From the NCBI GenBank assembly GCA_963575745.1, contig CAUYUJ010020726.1:554969-618968 (forward strand): 64,000 nt of DNA, given 5' to 3'. This DNA comes from Prorocentrum cordatum. Taxonomy: Eukaryota > Sar > Dinophyceae > Prorocentrales > Prorocentraceae. Below are positions 45,952 through 56,195 of this stretch, one piece after another. The notes under the pieces are model-generated. The model did not search any database. It was not told the DNA's origin and saw only the letters and a program-made list of their open reading frames with translations. Numbering within the stretch: the stretch's first letter is position 1; each line of letters begins with the position of its first letter. A program made the position numbers and the translations under genes.

Positions 45952-47024
45952 CCCAACCATCCTGTGGTGTTGGGTCCTCGTTTTGAAGGGACGGTGCCCC
46001 GCGTCTCCTTCCTCCCGCTGCCTCCTCCCTCCGCCCTCCATCATCATCGTCATCATCCCCCATTTCGGCACACCCCTCACACGTTTCGTGGCCCCATAGG
46101 GAGCCCCACCGAAGGCCCCAGTGCTGCCGCCCGCATGCGTCCCGCACACCCAATTCGGCACACCCCTCACACGTTTCGTGGCCCCATAGGGAGCCCCACC
46201 GAAGGCCCCAGTGCTGCCGCCCGCATGCGTCCCGCAAACCCAATTCGGCACACCCCTCACACGCTTCGTGGCCCCGCCTCGAGGTCCTATACCTGAAGGC
46301 CCCATGGGCACCGCCCGCATCTCTTCCGCACTACCCAATTCGGCACCCCTCCACCCTTTCGTGCCTCTTAGGGAGCCCCAGACCGAAGGGCCCCCCAGTG
46401 CTTGCCGCCCGCATGCGTCCCGCACCCAAATCGGCACATCCCCTCACACGCTTCGTGGACCCCATAGGGTGCCCACCGAAGGCCCCAGTGCTGCCGACTC
46501 GCATGCGTCCCCGTCCCCCGAACAACTAGTCCCCAAGTTTGGCACCACCCCCCTCACACGCTTCGTGGCCTCCATTAGGAGCCCCACCGAAGGCCCCAGT
46601 GCTGCCGCCGCATGCCGTCCCCGCACACCCAATTCGGCACACCCGCAAAAAAACTTACAAAACGCTTTCGGGCCCCATAGGGAGCCCCACCGAAGGCCCC
46701 AGTGCTGCCGCCCGCATGCGTCCCGCACACCCAATTCGGCACACCCCTCACACGTTTCGTGGCCCCATAGGGAGCCCCACCGAATGCCCCAGTGCTGCCG
46801 CCCGCATGCGTCCCGCACACCCAATTCGGCACACCCCTCACACGTTTCGTGGCCCCATAGGGAGCCCCACCGAAGGCCCCAGTGCTGCCGCCCGCATGCG
46901 TCCTGCACACCCAATTGGGCACACCCCTCACACGTCTCGTGGCCCCATAGGGAGCCCCACCGAAGGCCCCAGTGCTGCCGCCCGCATGCGTCCCGCACAC
47001 CCAATTCGGCACAGAACCAACAGA

Positions 47025-47078
<54 letters not shown>

Positions 47079-48185
47079 ACAGCCCCCAACCACGACGCTT
47101 CGCCGTTTCGTGGCCCCATAGGGAGCCCCACCGAAGGCCCCAGTGCGTCCGCCCGCATGCGTCCCGCACACCCAATTCGGCACACCCCTCACACGCTTCG
47201 TGGCCCCATAGGGAACCCCACCGAAGGCCCCAGTGCTGCCGCCCGCATGCGTCCCGCACACCCAATTGGGCACACCCCTCACACGCTTCGTGGCCCCATA
47301 GGAAGCTCCACCGAAGGCCCCAGTGCTGCCGCCCGCATGCGTCACGCACACCCAATTCGGCACACCCCTCACACGTTTCGTGGCCCCATAGGGAGCCCCA
47401 CCGAAGGCCCCAGCGGCGGTGCTCACATGCGCATGCGTCCCGAACACCCATTTCGGCACATACCTCACAGGTTTCGTGGCCCCATCATCCACCGGAGGCC
47501 CCAGTGGCGGCGCTCACATGCGTCACCCACACCCACCCAATTCGGCACACCCCTCACACGCTTCGTGGCCCCATAGGGAGCTCCACCGAAGGCCCCAGCG
47601 GCCGCGCTCACATGCGTCCCCGCCACCCATCCCGGCACGCCCCTCACAACAACAGGTTTCGTGGCCCCATAGGGAGCTCCACCGAAGGCCCCAGTGGCAC
47701 CGCCCGCATGCGTCACCACCCGCACCCAATTCGGCACACCCCTCACACGTTTCGTGGCCCCATAGGGAGCTGCACCGAAGGCCCCAGTGGCGGCGCTCAC
47801 ATGCGTCCCCACCACACATCCCAGTACACCCCTCACGCGCTTCGTGGCCCCATAGGGAGCTCCACCGAAGGCCCCAGTAGCGGCGCTTACATGCGTCTCC
47901 GCCACCCATCCTGGCACCCCCCCCGCAGCAGCATCATGCTTCGGGGCCCCATAGGGAGCTCCACTGGAGGCCCCAGTGGCGGCTTCACATGCGCTTCCGC
48001 CACCCATGTCGGCACGCCCCGCGCGTGTTTCATGTCCCCATAGGGAGCTTCGCCGAATGCCCCAGTGGCACCCATCTCGACACACCCCTCACACGTTCCG
48101 TAGTCCTATGGGGAGTTCCACTGAAGATGAAACCCGTAGCTGCGGTACTGACAACTGCATATGTTTGGGTTCTTCGCCAGGCGAA
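45952..48185 (+). mobile_element. Compound satellite element IV
   Basis: 5' CCCAACCATCC module, short ATC-rich stretch, 90-bp array (46058-48127) and a short 3' tail (GCGGTACTGACAACTGCATA, then GGTTCTTCGCCAGGCGAA) followed by TT. It lacks the non-array segment found in I-III, so the terminal unit follows the array directly. Both sides are flanked by CT microsatellite, as if it had inserted into a simple-repeat tract. Confidence 0.6.
46058..48127. repeat. 90-bp tandem array (element IV)
   Basis: Subfamily with CACCCAATTCGGCAC and GGGAGCCCCACCG, changing after about 47400 to a GGCGGCGCTCACATGCG type. It is interrupted by a run of about 52 C at 47027-47078. Irregular units at 46260-46680 and 47450-48000 have many small indels. 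Confidence 0.92.
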
Positions 48186-48560
48186 TTTCTTACTCGTAAT
48201 AATAAGTATGTTGTATATGCTTCTCTCTTTTTTCTCTTTCTCTCTCTCTCTCTCTCTTGCTCGCATGAGTGACGCGCACATGGGGCGTTTTCTTGAAACG
48301 TGGCGAATCCTGCAATGAAGTGGTTTGCTTGTACGGGCTTTCGAGGAGGAAGTGTGTTGCAGCATAGTTGTTGCAACCTGGACTCACGACGTGGCCACGA
48401 GGACGCTCCACGATGCCAGCAGTGGGGTCAAAGGCGAAGTCAGGTCATCGTTCGGTACGGCCGAGCCCCTTCAGCTGCACGAAGGCGAGGCCCGAACACT
48501 GACTCAGCTGATCGCTAGCCGTGGCCCTGAGACGATAACTCCACCGAATGCCCAGGTCAT
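48186..48560 (+). other. CT microsatellite and possible coding stretch
   Basis: A CT run lies at 48225-48262. A plus frame from 48325 to 48753 (142 aa) starts with a plausible protein-like segment (for example VKGEVRSSFGTAEPLQLHEG) but then runs into the GAC-repeat region, so its end is compositional. It could be an exon; no family is recognised. Confidence 0.3.
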
Positions 48561-48572
48561 CGCTCGGGCATG

Positions 48573-48895
48573 CGACGACGGTGGTGACGCGGACGACGCC
48601 GACGACGACGGCGCGAACGGTGACTACGACGACGACATCGACGACGACGACGACGACAAGATGACGACGATGATGGCGACGATGACGGCGATGACGACGA
48701 CGATGATGACGACGACGACGCCGACGACGACGACGAGCGAGGACAAGGAGTGAGAAAGGGAGGGTGGAGAATGTGGAGGAGGAGGAGGAGGAGGACGAGA
48801 TGGACGACGATGACGACGACGACGAGGACGACGCGAACGACGACGACCGCGTCGCTCACGACGCGGACGACGCGGACGACGCAGGCGACGGCGCC
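48573..48895. repeat. GAC-rich cryptic trinucleotide tract
   Basis: About 320 bp rich in GACGAC, GATGAC and GAGGAG words. One plus frame (48764-49030) reads Asp/Glu-rich, then continues into MGPVNAGAFMEGAAESTVLD, which could be an acidic exon. The acidic part alone is not evidence of a gene. Confidence 0.8.
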
Positions 48896-49074
48896 GACGT
48901 GCGGGCCAGGCGCCGCACCATGGGACCGGTCAATGCCGGGGCGTTCATGGAGGGCGCGGCCGAGTCCACGGTGCTCGACGCGGCCCGCGATGGCGAGCAG
49001 GTGGGGCGCCGGGAGGGAGAACAGGTCTGACACAAATACGTTGGCATTTTTCGGGGCTCTCGGAGCCCAGTCTA

Positions 49075-49402
49075 CAGGCGGACTCGATCGGACAGGACAC
49101 ACGAGAGGGCACGAGACCCTCCCGAGGGCCACGTTGCCACAGGAATGTCGGAAGCATGGGTCGCGAGACACAGGGCACAAGGGTACCCTTGATTTGGCAG
49201 GGTCGGTCTAGTCTACAGTCGGCCCTTGGGGCTCTCATATCCAAGTCTACAGTCGGCCCAGATTAGTAGGTCGACCCTGCCAAATCAAGGGTACCCTTGT
49301 GTCCTGTGTCTCGCGACCCATGCTTCCTACATTCCTGTGGCAATGTGGCCCTCGGAAGGGTCTTGTGTCCTCTCGCGTGTCCTGTCCAATCGAGTCCGAC
49401 TG
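49075..49402. mobile_element. Foldback MITE with 131-bp inverted arms
   Basis: Arms 49075-49205 and 49272-49402 are reverse complements, about 93% identical with no indels, around a 66-bp spacer. The outer ends read CAGGCGGACTCGATCGG and, inverted, CAGTCGGACTCGATTGG. TA lies directly outside both ends (49073-49074, 49403-49404), as in Tc1/mariner-type insertions. The spacer holds two direct TCTACAGTCGGCCC words 34 bp apart. No coding capacity, so it would be non-autonomous. Confidence 0.75.
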
Positions 49403-49793
49403 TACTTCAAGCCCCTTCCTAGTTCAAGGGTCGAGCGGTTTCACCTCTTCGCAGTGCAGGAGGCGGACGGAAACCCAATCTGCTTCAACGCCTCCCTACT
49501 CCATGTTTCCACGCACTTCCTCCGACGGGTAATCGTCGATTCCCATGCAAAAAAAATATGGTAAGTGGATGGGAAGACGGAGCTTCAGAAAGCATTTGGA
49601 AACATGGGGCAGCCGCCGCGCCGCCGCCGCCGTCGTCGTCGGCAGCGTTCGCCCTCATTCGACTGCACGTCAGAGTGATCCTTCGCCGGAGGGACCTTTG
49701 GTGGTCCCGCTGGGGCCCCCCCGCATATCTGCACGCGATGCGACAGCAGCGGCCTGCGAGTTTGGGTCTGGCCCACCCGCGCCCCCGAACATA
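49403..49793. other. Intergenic, nothing recognised
   Basis: Unique sequence with short frames only. A stretch at 49600-49780 is Ala/Arg-rich in several frames because of GC content. Confidence 0.5.
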
Positions 49794-49969
49794 CAGTCGG
49801 GTCGCTGAAGAAGGAACCCTTTTCGTTGGGGAGGGGCTCCGTGTTCCTTTATTGTTTCACAGCTTGCCTCAGGTGTTCCTTATCTTCTCGATGGGAAATC
49901 GAAGTTTAACTTATGGAGGAAAGGGGCCGCGTTCCTTTTTGAGGGTTCCTTAGGTCAACGCCCCGACTG
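49794..49969. mobile_element. Putative Tc1/mariner-type MITE 1 (176 bp)
   Basis: Ends CAGTCGGGTCGCTGAAG and, inverted, CAGTCGGGGCGTTGACC, with AGGAACC at matching distance inside both. TA flanks both sides (49792-49793, 49970-49971). The body (GAGGGGCTC, TTGTTTC, AAATCGAAGTT) is related to 51046-51241. Confidence 0.65.
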
Positions 49970-50267
49970 TAGGCGCACCAAAGGTCACTCTTGCCTAGGG
50001 CCTAGGGCCACTCTGTCGTGCAGCCGACCGTTCTAGTCGGGGGTGGACAGACCTCCTACACTGACACGTCGACTGAGGAATTGGCCGTTTTCGGTTCGCG
50101 AGGGGGCGTCGCGGCCGTCGTTTTTGCGGGTCCAGGTCCGTCGGTTTCGGCCCCAGGCCGTTTTCATGAAGGGGAGGTCTGCTAAGGGGAGGTCCACCGC
50201 CGATCTAAGGTGGTAGGGCGCCAGGTCGAGAGCAGGCAGCCCCCCCCAGTAGTCCAGGCCGGCCTCC
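49970..50267. other. Intergenic, nothing recognised
   Basis: Short stretch between MITE 1 and a GGA microsatellite; no convincing frame or structure. Confidence 0.5.
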
Positions 50268-50388
50268 ACAGAGGAGGGAGGAGGAGGGAGGAGGGAGGAG
50301 GAGGAGGGAGGAGGAGGGAGGAGGAGGAGGAGGGAGGAGGGAGGAGGGAGGAGGGAGGAGGGAGGAGGGAGGAGGGAGGAGGGAGTAG
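50268..50388. repeat. GGAGGAGGGA microsatellite
   Basis: About 120 bp of GGAGGAGGGA and GGAGGGA repeats; a shorter TCC run lies at 50761-50788. Confidence 0.95.
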
Positions 50389-51045
50389 TTGGAAGGGCCC
50401 ACCGAGCGATCTTAGTTGTTCTGGTCTCAGCATCCTGTCGCCGTCGCCTGCGCCACCCCTTGTGGCGCTCCGCGCACCGGGGCTGGGCGGTTGAGACTAC
50501 ACCCTGGGCGATGCGTACGAAAACTTAAGTGTTCGGCCAGAGTCTCGATGATATTTAATGTTTCGATGTAGATCCTAAGGTTTCAATAGAAATTCTGGGT
50601 TTTTGTTATTCAAATGCTGAGACTATCAATTTCTTAACCAATGATTTCTAAAGCATTTCGCAGGGTGTACCTGAGGGCGCTGCCTGCGCACAACCCGAAG
50701 CCTTACCGGTCGACGCGGGGGCGGGAAGCCGTTGTCGGTTCGCGAGTCGTGGTTCGCGAGTCCTCCTCCTCCTCCTCCTCCTCCTCCTTTGCTTCCCGGG
50801 GCGGCTGCAGCCTCCTTCCGCCACGTGTGAGTAGCAGCATCGTTCGTGTGCGCCAGCCTGAATAGCCAACAGGACAGGATCATATTGCACAGGTTCGTAG
50901 ACGCTTACACCAATCACTGTAGTCATACCTTTTGGCACACAGCCCCACGCGTCGAAACAAAAAAAGGAGTCGCCTCGGGGGGCGGCGCGAGAGCGCAGAG
51001 TTATTCGCGAAGTGCGGACACAGTTTCTCTTGCACCTGGCGACTA
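50389..51045. other. Intergenic, nothing recognised
   Basis: Contains a small TCC run (50761-50788). The frames present are short and overlap on both strands. No domain. Confidence 0.5.
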
Positions 51046-51241
51046 CAGTGGGTGTTGTTACGCCAGGGTGCGGCTGAAGATGCCGTCGGCGTTTTCGTTT
51101 GGGAGGGGCTCGGTGTTCCTCGATTGCTTCGCAGTTTGCCTTGGGTTGCCCTGAGGTTTCCCATGGGGAATCGAAGTTCAACTTATGAGAAAAAGGGGCC
51201 TCGTTCCTTGTTTAGGGTTCCTTAGGTCAACGCCCCGACTG
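51046..51241. mobile_element. Putative Tc1/mariner-type MITE 2 (196 bp)
   Basis: Clearly related to 49794-49969 over GGGAGGGGCTC through GGTCAACGCCCCGACTG. The right end is identical to MITE 1. The left end is eroded to CAGTGGGTGTTG. TA flanks both ends (51044-51045, 51242-51243). Confidence 0.6.
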
Positions 51242-52936
51242 TATGCGGTTTGGGGACTCCGGGGGCACCGCGTCGCGCCAGAGGCTTGGCCAGCCCTCGT
51301 CTGCGCGCGGCGGAGATCTTTGGCAAGGCCCTCGCCCGCCCCCCAGGGCGCGGGGTAAAAACCGCACCCTGCGCCGCGCACGCTCGCGCACGCCGAAGGC
51401 ACTTCGGATGTGCCTTCGGGGCGGCGCAGGGCCCGACACAAAAATATCGGCGCTTGCGTGCCAGAACGTTTTCCATCGCGGAGCTGGGCGCCCTGGCGCG
51501 GGCGGTCGAACGACCCCTGCAGCGGGACACCTTGGCAACACGGCTGCCGCCGCAAAAATTGCTCGTTTAACGCTGGTGCCGCGCAAAGGCGACGCCGGCC
51601 GCCGAACAGCCAACCACACCTGTCGGAGTCGCCGACCGAAGGCCTTGCAGGCTCCTCTCCAACCGACGCGCTGGGATAGAGCCGGACGAGTTGGTGAGCC
51701 GATGCAGCAGTTCGACGTAAGCCCAGATGGATGATCCATCCGGATTTTCTTCCACTTTCTCCCTTCCTCTCCTCTACCCATACTTCCAAATGTTGTTTCT
51801 CCGCTGCCCACACGTACCACTCCTACATCAATGGTGTCGCTTTTCTTTTCCTTTACTCCTACCTTCATCCTCTTGCTGTTCAGCCTTTGAATTTCGATTC
51901 GGCTAAAGGTCGGCTGTCCGTAACACCGTACCCTTTATAGGTGCACCGAGGTATATCCCATGGCAGAGAAATTTGAATCAATCGTGGGCGATCCAGCGCG
52001 AGCCGGGGAATAATAACTATATACATATACATATGTCCTAAACGGGTCATTATTTCCCTCGTCGTTATTATCTTCGTCGCTGCGGCCGTCGATGTCCAAA
52101 TTTTATGATTTGTGGAGGGAGGGCACAGGATCTGTCCTCAAGATTTTCATGATTCTGTTGGTCTTCCTGGGGCGCCCCCCCCGTCACCATGGCCAGGCCC
52201 GCCGCGAGATTGGGGTCACAGAGCCGCGCCCCGCTGCCGGTCTGGCCCGTCCCCGAAGGCCTTCGCAGGCCTTCGGAATGCCAAGACTCTTGCAGAGACG
52301 GTAAACTGTCCACCTCTCATTATGCAAGAACGACCGGACCGACAGCATTGAAGCATATGCACAAAATTCAAAGCTTCAGACAGCAAGGGCATCGTAGTTG
52401 AGATGTTTTTTTTTTTTTCATGTTCGGCGATCAGGGGTGGTATTCTTTTGATGTGCAGATGTATCATTAGCTTGAACGCCCCAGCCAGCGTTGGCAGAGT
52501 GGAGACGTGCCGTGGTCAAAGCCATGTTCAAACATGGGAGCGGGAACTTTCCGCAAAGCGTTTAGGCCCATCAACCGCTTACTTTCATTACGCCAGTTTT
52601 TGTTCGCGACTGCTACAACCATGACTTATGCCGTTTTGGGGCAAAAAGCAGAGCAATGGCCTGGCAGGTATACGCTTTATCCGGTATACCACAAGTCATA
52701 ATTTGCTTGTTTCGTTTTGAAAATTTAGGGGTCTTGGAAGCGGAGTGCGAACCGTGTGTAATGATATGTCTTGACGCGGTGCATTTGACCGTCAACAGCA
52801 TAATGCATTGAGGCGCATGGGATACTGTTGCTGACCAGGGGGCCGAAGAAGGATACAGCTGTTTCTTCGAGGTTACACCGGGAATAAACAGTCAATTCGA
52901 CAACCGATCCCTCCAGCAAGGAATACCAGTTACAGC
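51242..52936. other. Intergenic with two perfect hairpins
   Basis: Perfect stems CCGAAGGCAC/GTGCCTTCGG (51393-51419, 7-nt loop) and CCGAAGGCCT/AGGCCTTCGG (52253-52276, 4-nt loop). The frames at 51178-51868 on the minus strand (about 210 aa in two registers) have no recognised domain and lie in GC-rich DNA. 51950-52936 is richer in A and T, with an 11-nt T run at 52406. Confidence 0.5.
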
Positions 52937-53565
52937 GTGGGGTCGGGTAGAACAGGGCGATCTTCGCAGCGCCTCTTCATCGACAGCGTCTTCGAACATG
53001 CCACCAATCAGGTAAAGGCGAAGAGGAACACATCAAACGTTGTGGTGCTGGTGATGTCAAACATGCACTGGCTTACACCTATTAGCTTTGTTGATGACCG
53101 TTTACGTTGTGCGAAGTCCCTGCGACACGTGAAGCAGATGATCGGGAATGCGCAGGGCCCTTCGAGGAAGGTTGGTTTGGTACTGCAACTCAGACAGGCG
53201 AAAATACGCCACCACAGCTGTGGCGCCATACGCGAAGACCATAACTCAACAAATATAGACGTCAACGGCATGGACACTGAGATCTGAACCGTGTCAGGGC
53301 ATGCCACTACCTCGATTGAGAATTGGGTCGGTCCGATCTGCAGACTGTTGCACTTGATATCAGGATTGCTGCGGCTTGGAGAACGTGCTATTCATTAAAG
53401 CAGGTTCTGGTTGGGCGTCCGTACTTGCTGGAAGGAGGCCTGCGTTTGTTTCATGGGTTTCTTCCGCGGATCGGGTTCTACAATTGTGATGCGTGGAGTA
53501 TGACAGCGGGACTTGACAACGGAGTTCGCAGCATGCAAACGCACATGTTGATAATGACGATCTGA
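52937..53565 (+). pseudogene. Fragment of a different LINE reverse transcriptase
   Basis: Plus-strand remnant in two frames. 52937-53287 holds WLTPISFVDDRLRCAKSL, where FVDD stands at the motif C position, then GLVLQLRQAKI (motif D-like). 53323-53565 reads RIAAAWRTCYSLKQVLVG, followed by LRLFHGFLPRIGFYNCDAWS, which fits the thumb region of LINE reverse transcriptases. No endonuclease or RNase H is seen. Wording and strand differ from the other LINEs here, so this is a third family. It is decayed and not functional. Confidence 0.5.
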
Positions 53566-54040
53566 GCGCCACGCCGCAAAGTGAAAGCAATGCAACACCA
53601 ACATGCAGCGACGACAGAGTGACCGACGCTGGAGACTACTGGGGGCAACTGTCTCGATCAACACAACGGCAGGATGATATCGGACCATGGCTACACTAGG
53701 TCAAATGCAGCACGGAAAGACGTGGTGGAGGAACACACCGATTTTTGCACACGGGTGATTGGATCGCGCAGCGACGTCAAGGAACAGAGCGACGGATCGC
53801 AACAGTTGCATGCAAGGCGCCCGTGTGCGCGATGCGATTGGCCGTAGAAGTGCCGGCACGTAGAGACGCCCTCACCGACCAACGCGTCGATGGATAAACG
53901 GCAGTCTTCACTGCAGTCCAAATTTGGCATGCAAGACTCCTGAAGAGCAGGCCGCCTTTGCAGACGCTTGCGGGGCGCAAGACGCATGTGCCACACGCGA
54001 TGCATGGAGCACTCCAGATCAGTATATTTGCCAGGCGCTC
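53566..54040. other. Intergenic, nothing recognised
   Basis: Possibly further decayed LINE sequence downstream of the reverse-transcriptase fragment, but no motif can be named. Confidence 0.4.
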
Positions 54041-54136
54041 ATAAATATACACACTTATATATGTATCCATATGTACATGTATGCATAGGTAGATAGATCG
54101 ATATGTATATCTATATTTAATTATATATATATATAT
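54041..54136. repeat. TA/GATA-rich simple repeats
   Basis: AT-rich stretch with ATATAT, GTATCC and GATAGATAGATCG words, ending in a (TA)n run at 54121-54135. Confidence 0.85.
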
Positions 54137-55091
54137 GCGTCGGTCGTTGTGGCCCCAGCCCGCGGCACCCACACGGCGAGCTATGCGGGCCGCAGTCGCA
54201 GTGTGGATGGCCTCGGGAGGTCTCGAGAGAGGCCCTTTTCGGAGGACTCTTGACGGATTCCACGGGGCATCCGGAAGACTCTCGAGACTTCCCGAGATTG
54301 CCAAGGGCTTCGGGCTCTGTCGAAGGAACATCCGCTTGTCGCCGTCGTCGTCGCCATCGCCGTAGGCGACGGTCTCGTGGACCTCGTCGTCATCGCTTCG
54401 GATCTCTCGGGCCTCCTCGGTGCGCCCGCCCTGCTGGTGTGCGGACGTCGTCGTCTTCGCCACTGCCGCCGCCGCTGCTGCCGGCCTTTCGCGACCTTCG
54501 CAGACGTTCGAGGGCCTTCGGAGGGCCTTCGGAGAGGAGGACCCTCGGAGGCCTTTGAAAGCTTAGTTGCCTCGATACGCCCGTTTTGAAACGCAACACG
54601 TCCCGTGTTCAAGACGTCCGTGTCAATACGTTGCGTATTAGCGCCACGTATTGGACCACGTTTTGGCGAACATATCGCGTCGGACCTACGTTTTCACCTT
54701 ACGTGTGAGCTCCGTATCAACACGACACGTGTTCCGTGTTGCGTACCGGGGCAGTTAAGTTGGAAAGGTTTCTTCGGGTCTTCGGGGAGCCTCGGCTCCG
54801 CCAGTCGGGGTCGTCGCTGTCGTCTCGGAAGTTGTTGGGCATCCTGGAGGGTCGTCGTGGCCAGACTGGCCCCCAGCAGAGATCGGTTTTTGGTTGGTGT
54901 TGGTCGGTGGGGCCAGGGGGCAGGCTTTTTGGGGGGAGGCATCTCGCCTCGCAAAGGCTCTCCCGCGATCCCTTCTGAGAAGCCCTCTGCGGTCCTGGAC
55001 GGCCGCTCCAACTCGCCCACCCGCCGAGCAAGATTCGCTCTGCACGGGTCGAGCCCTCCCCCGGCCGATCCTGTTTCTCTTCCGAGCAGCC
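54137..55091. other. Intergenic, nothing firm
   Basis: GC-rich DNA with repeated GGCCTTCGGAG words (about 54505-54555). A stretch of ACGT-containing words (54595-54745: CACGTCCCGTG, ACGTATTGG, ACACGTGTTCCG) may be a decayed repeat. Open frames on both strands have no recognised domain. Confidence 0.45.
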
Positions 55092-55226
55092 AGCTGTGGC
55101 CACGAGAACCTCCAGACGCGTCCAAAACAGCCGAGACGATGAAGCCGTTGACAGCGACGACGTCGTCGCCGACGACGCGGGCGTCGCCAGCCAGGGGAAG
55201 CAGCAGAGCCAGATGGTGTCCATCGC
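55092..55226 (+). CDS. Possible exon, hypothetical
   Basis: A good acceptor (CTGTTTCTCTTCCGAGCAG, ending at 55091) opens a plus frame reading PAVATRTSRRVQNSRDD, then an acidic stretch and QGKQQSQMVSIAQ. It may end at a GC-type donor (CAGG|GCATAAG) near 55226. This is the most coding-like stretch upstream of the gene at 57 kb and could be one of its earlier exons. The phase cannot be tied to that gene without transcripts. Confidence 0.35.
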
Positions 55227-55865
55227 GCAGGGCATAAGGATTCCATCCCGATCTCCGGCGCCTGTGTCACAAGAGCTTGCGACGTGCGTGTTTGCTTCCC
55301 CCCACATCCCAAGGCCGACAACGCATATCGTGCTGGCGTGAAGTCCCAGCCTGGAACAGATCCCTGTCCTTCTGATCGGCATCGCCTCATCTCGAAGCGA
55401 TCTTGAAGATTCCCTCAGTCTCCGAGGGCACATCCATGATATTGCCATCTCATTTTGGCTTGTCAATATGATGGATATCGGTGCCACCCCAACATACTGC
55501 TACTGTGTTCGCGTCGTCGCGCGCGCCGAGAAATCTTATAGTACATGCTCTGTGGCGGACGCTTTCTGGCCACACCGCTCGGGAAATGACATGTTACAAG
55601 AGGGATGTACTAGACGTCCGGGTCGGACGCACGCATCCGAGAAGCACATGCAGTACAAGTATGCCCTTTTGCGTCCTAGCATAGGGATAAGTTCGAGGCT
55701 GGTTCATACCACCTCGAGTTCGGCCTCTGGGGCGGCCCGTTTCGGGCCCCCTGGCCGTCAACGAACAGACGGTCCAGAAGAAGAGACCAGCTTGCGGGGA
55801 GTGGTCGAGAGTTCCTAGTGCCCTTGGTGTGAATAGATCGCGATGGTTGAGGTCCTGAACGCCTA
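55227..55865. other. Intergenic or intronic, nothing recognised
   Basis: No convincing frame or repeat. ATTTTGGCTTG at about 55447 faintly resembles the end of the dinoflagellate spliced leader but is not a match. Confidence 0.4.
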
Positions 55866-56046
55866 CAGTCAACCCCTACAAGAAGGATGCGCGGTGAGGA
55901 TACATGGGCCGTGGAAGTTTTGGGCGATGCTCTTCGAGCGGGGCTGGCCATCGAAAGTGGTTGAGGATGAACCGAAGATTACCGAAGAGGCAAGGATGCA
56001 AGGGTACCCTTGGGAAGACGATTATCCTTACAATGCGGGTTGACTG
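55866..56046. mobile_element. Putative Tc1/mariner-type MITE 3 (181 bp)
   Basis: Perfect terminal CAGTCAACCC/GGGTTGACTG, with AAGGAT at similar distance inside each end (AGAAGGATGCG; inverted, GTAAGGATAAT). TA flanks both ends (55864-55865, 56047-56048). Its body is unrelated to MITEs 1 and 2, but it contains the palindrome AAGGGTACCCTT also present in the foldback arms. Confidence 0.6.
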
Positions 56047-56098
56047 TAACCCATTGGGCATCTCAGCCGGGATCATCTTACTTCCTCTCCTCCTGCAG

Positions 56099-56195
56099 GA
56101 AGCCGTGGCACGAGTGCGCCGAGCACCGAGCTTGCCGTTCGTCATGTGGGGGGTTGGGGCAGGTGTGCACCGCGCAGGCGCACCGTCACTTGCAG
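56099..56195 (+). CDS. Possible internal exon, hypothetical
   Basis: 97 bp bounded by a strong acceptor (CTTCCTCTCCTCCTGCAG) and a GT donor (TTGCAG|GTAGC). One frame is Cys/His-rich (KPWHECAEHRACRSSCGG) and ends in phase 0, which would be compatible with the exon at 57052. Boundaries are inferred from splice-like sequence only. Confidence 0.3.

Noticed and set aside
20495-48127. CRISPR-like array (regular 90-bp repeats)
   Set aside because: Units are contiguous with no unique spacers, no cas genes are present, and the context is eukaryotic; this is a satellite.
55440-55465. Spliced-leader relic (ATTTTGGCTTG)
   Set aside because: Only a short partial match to the dinoflagellate leader end, with no ATG-proximal context or tandem copies.
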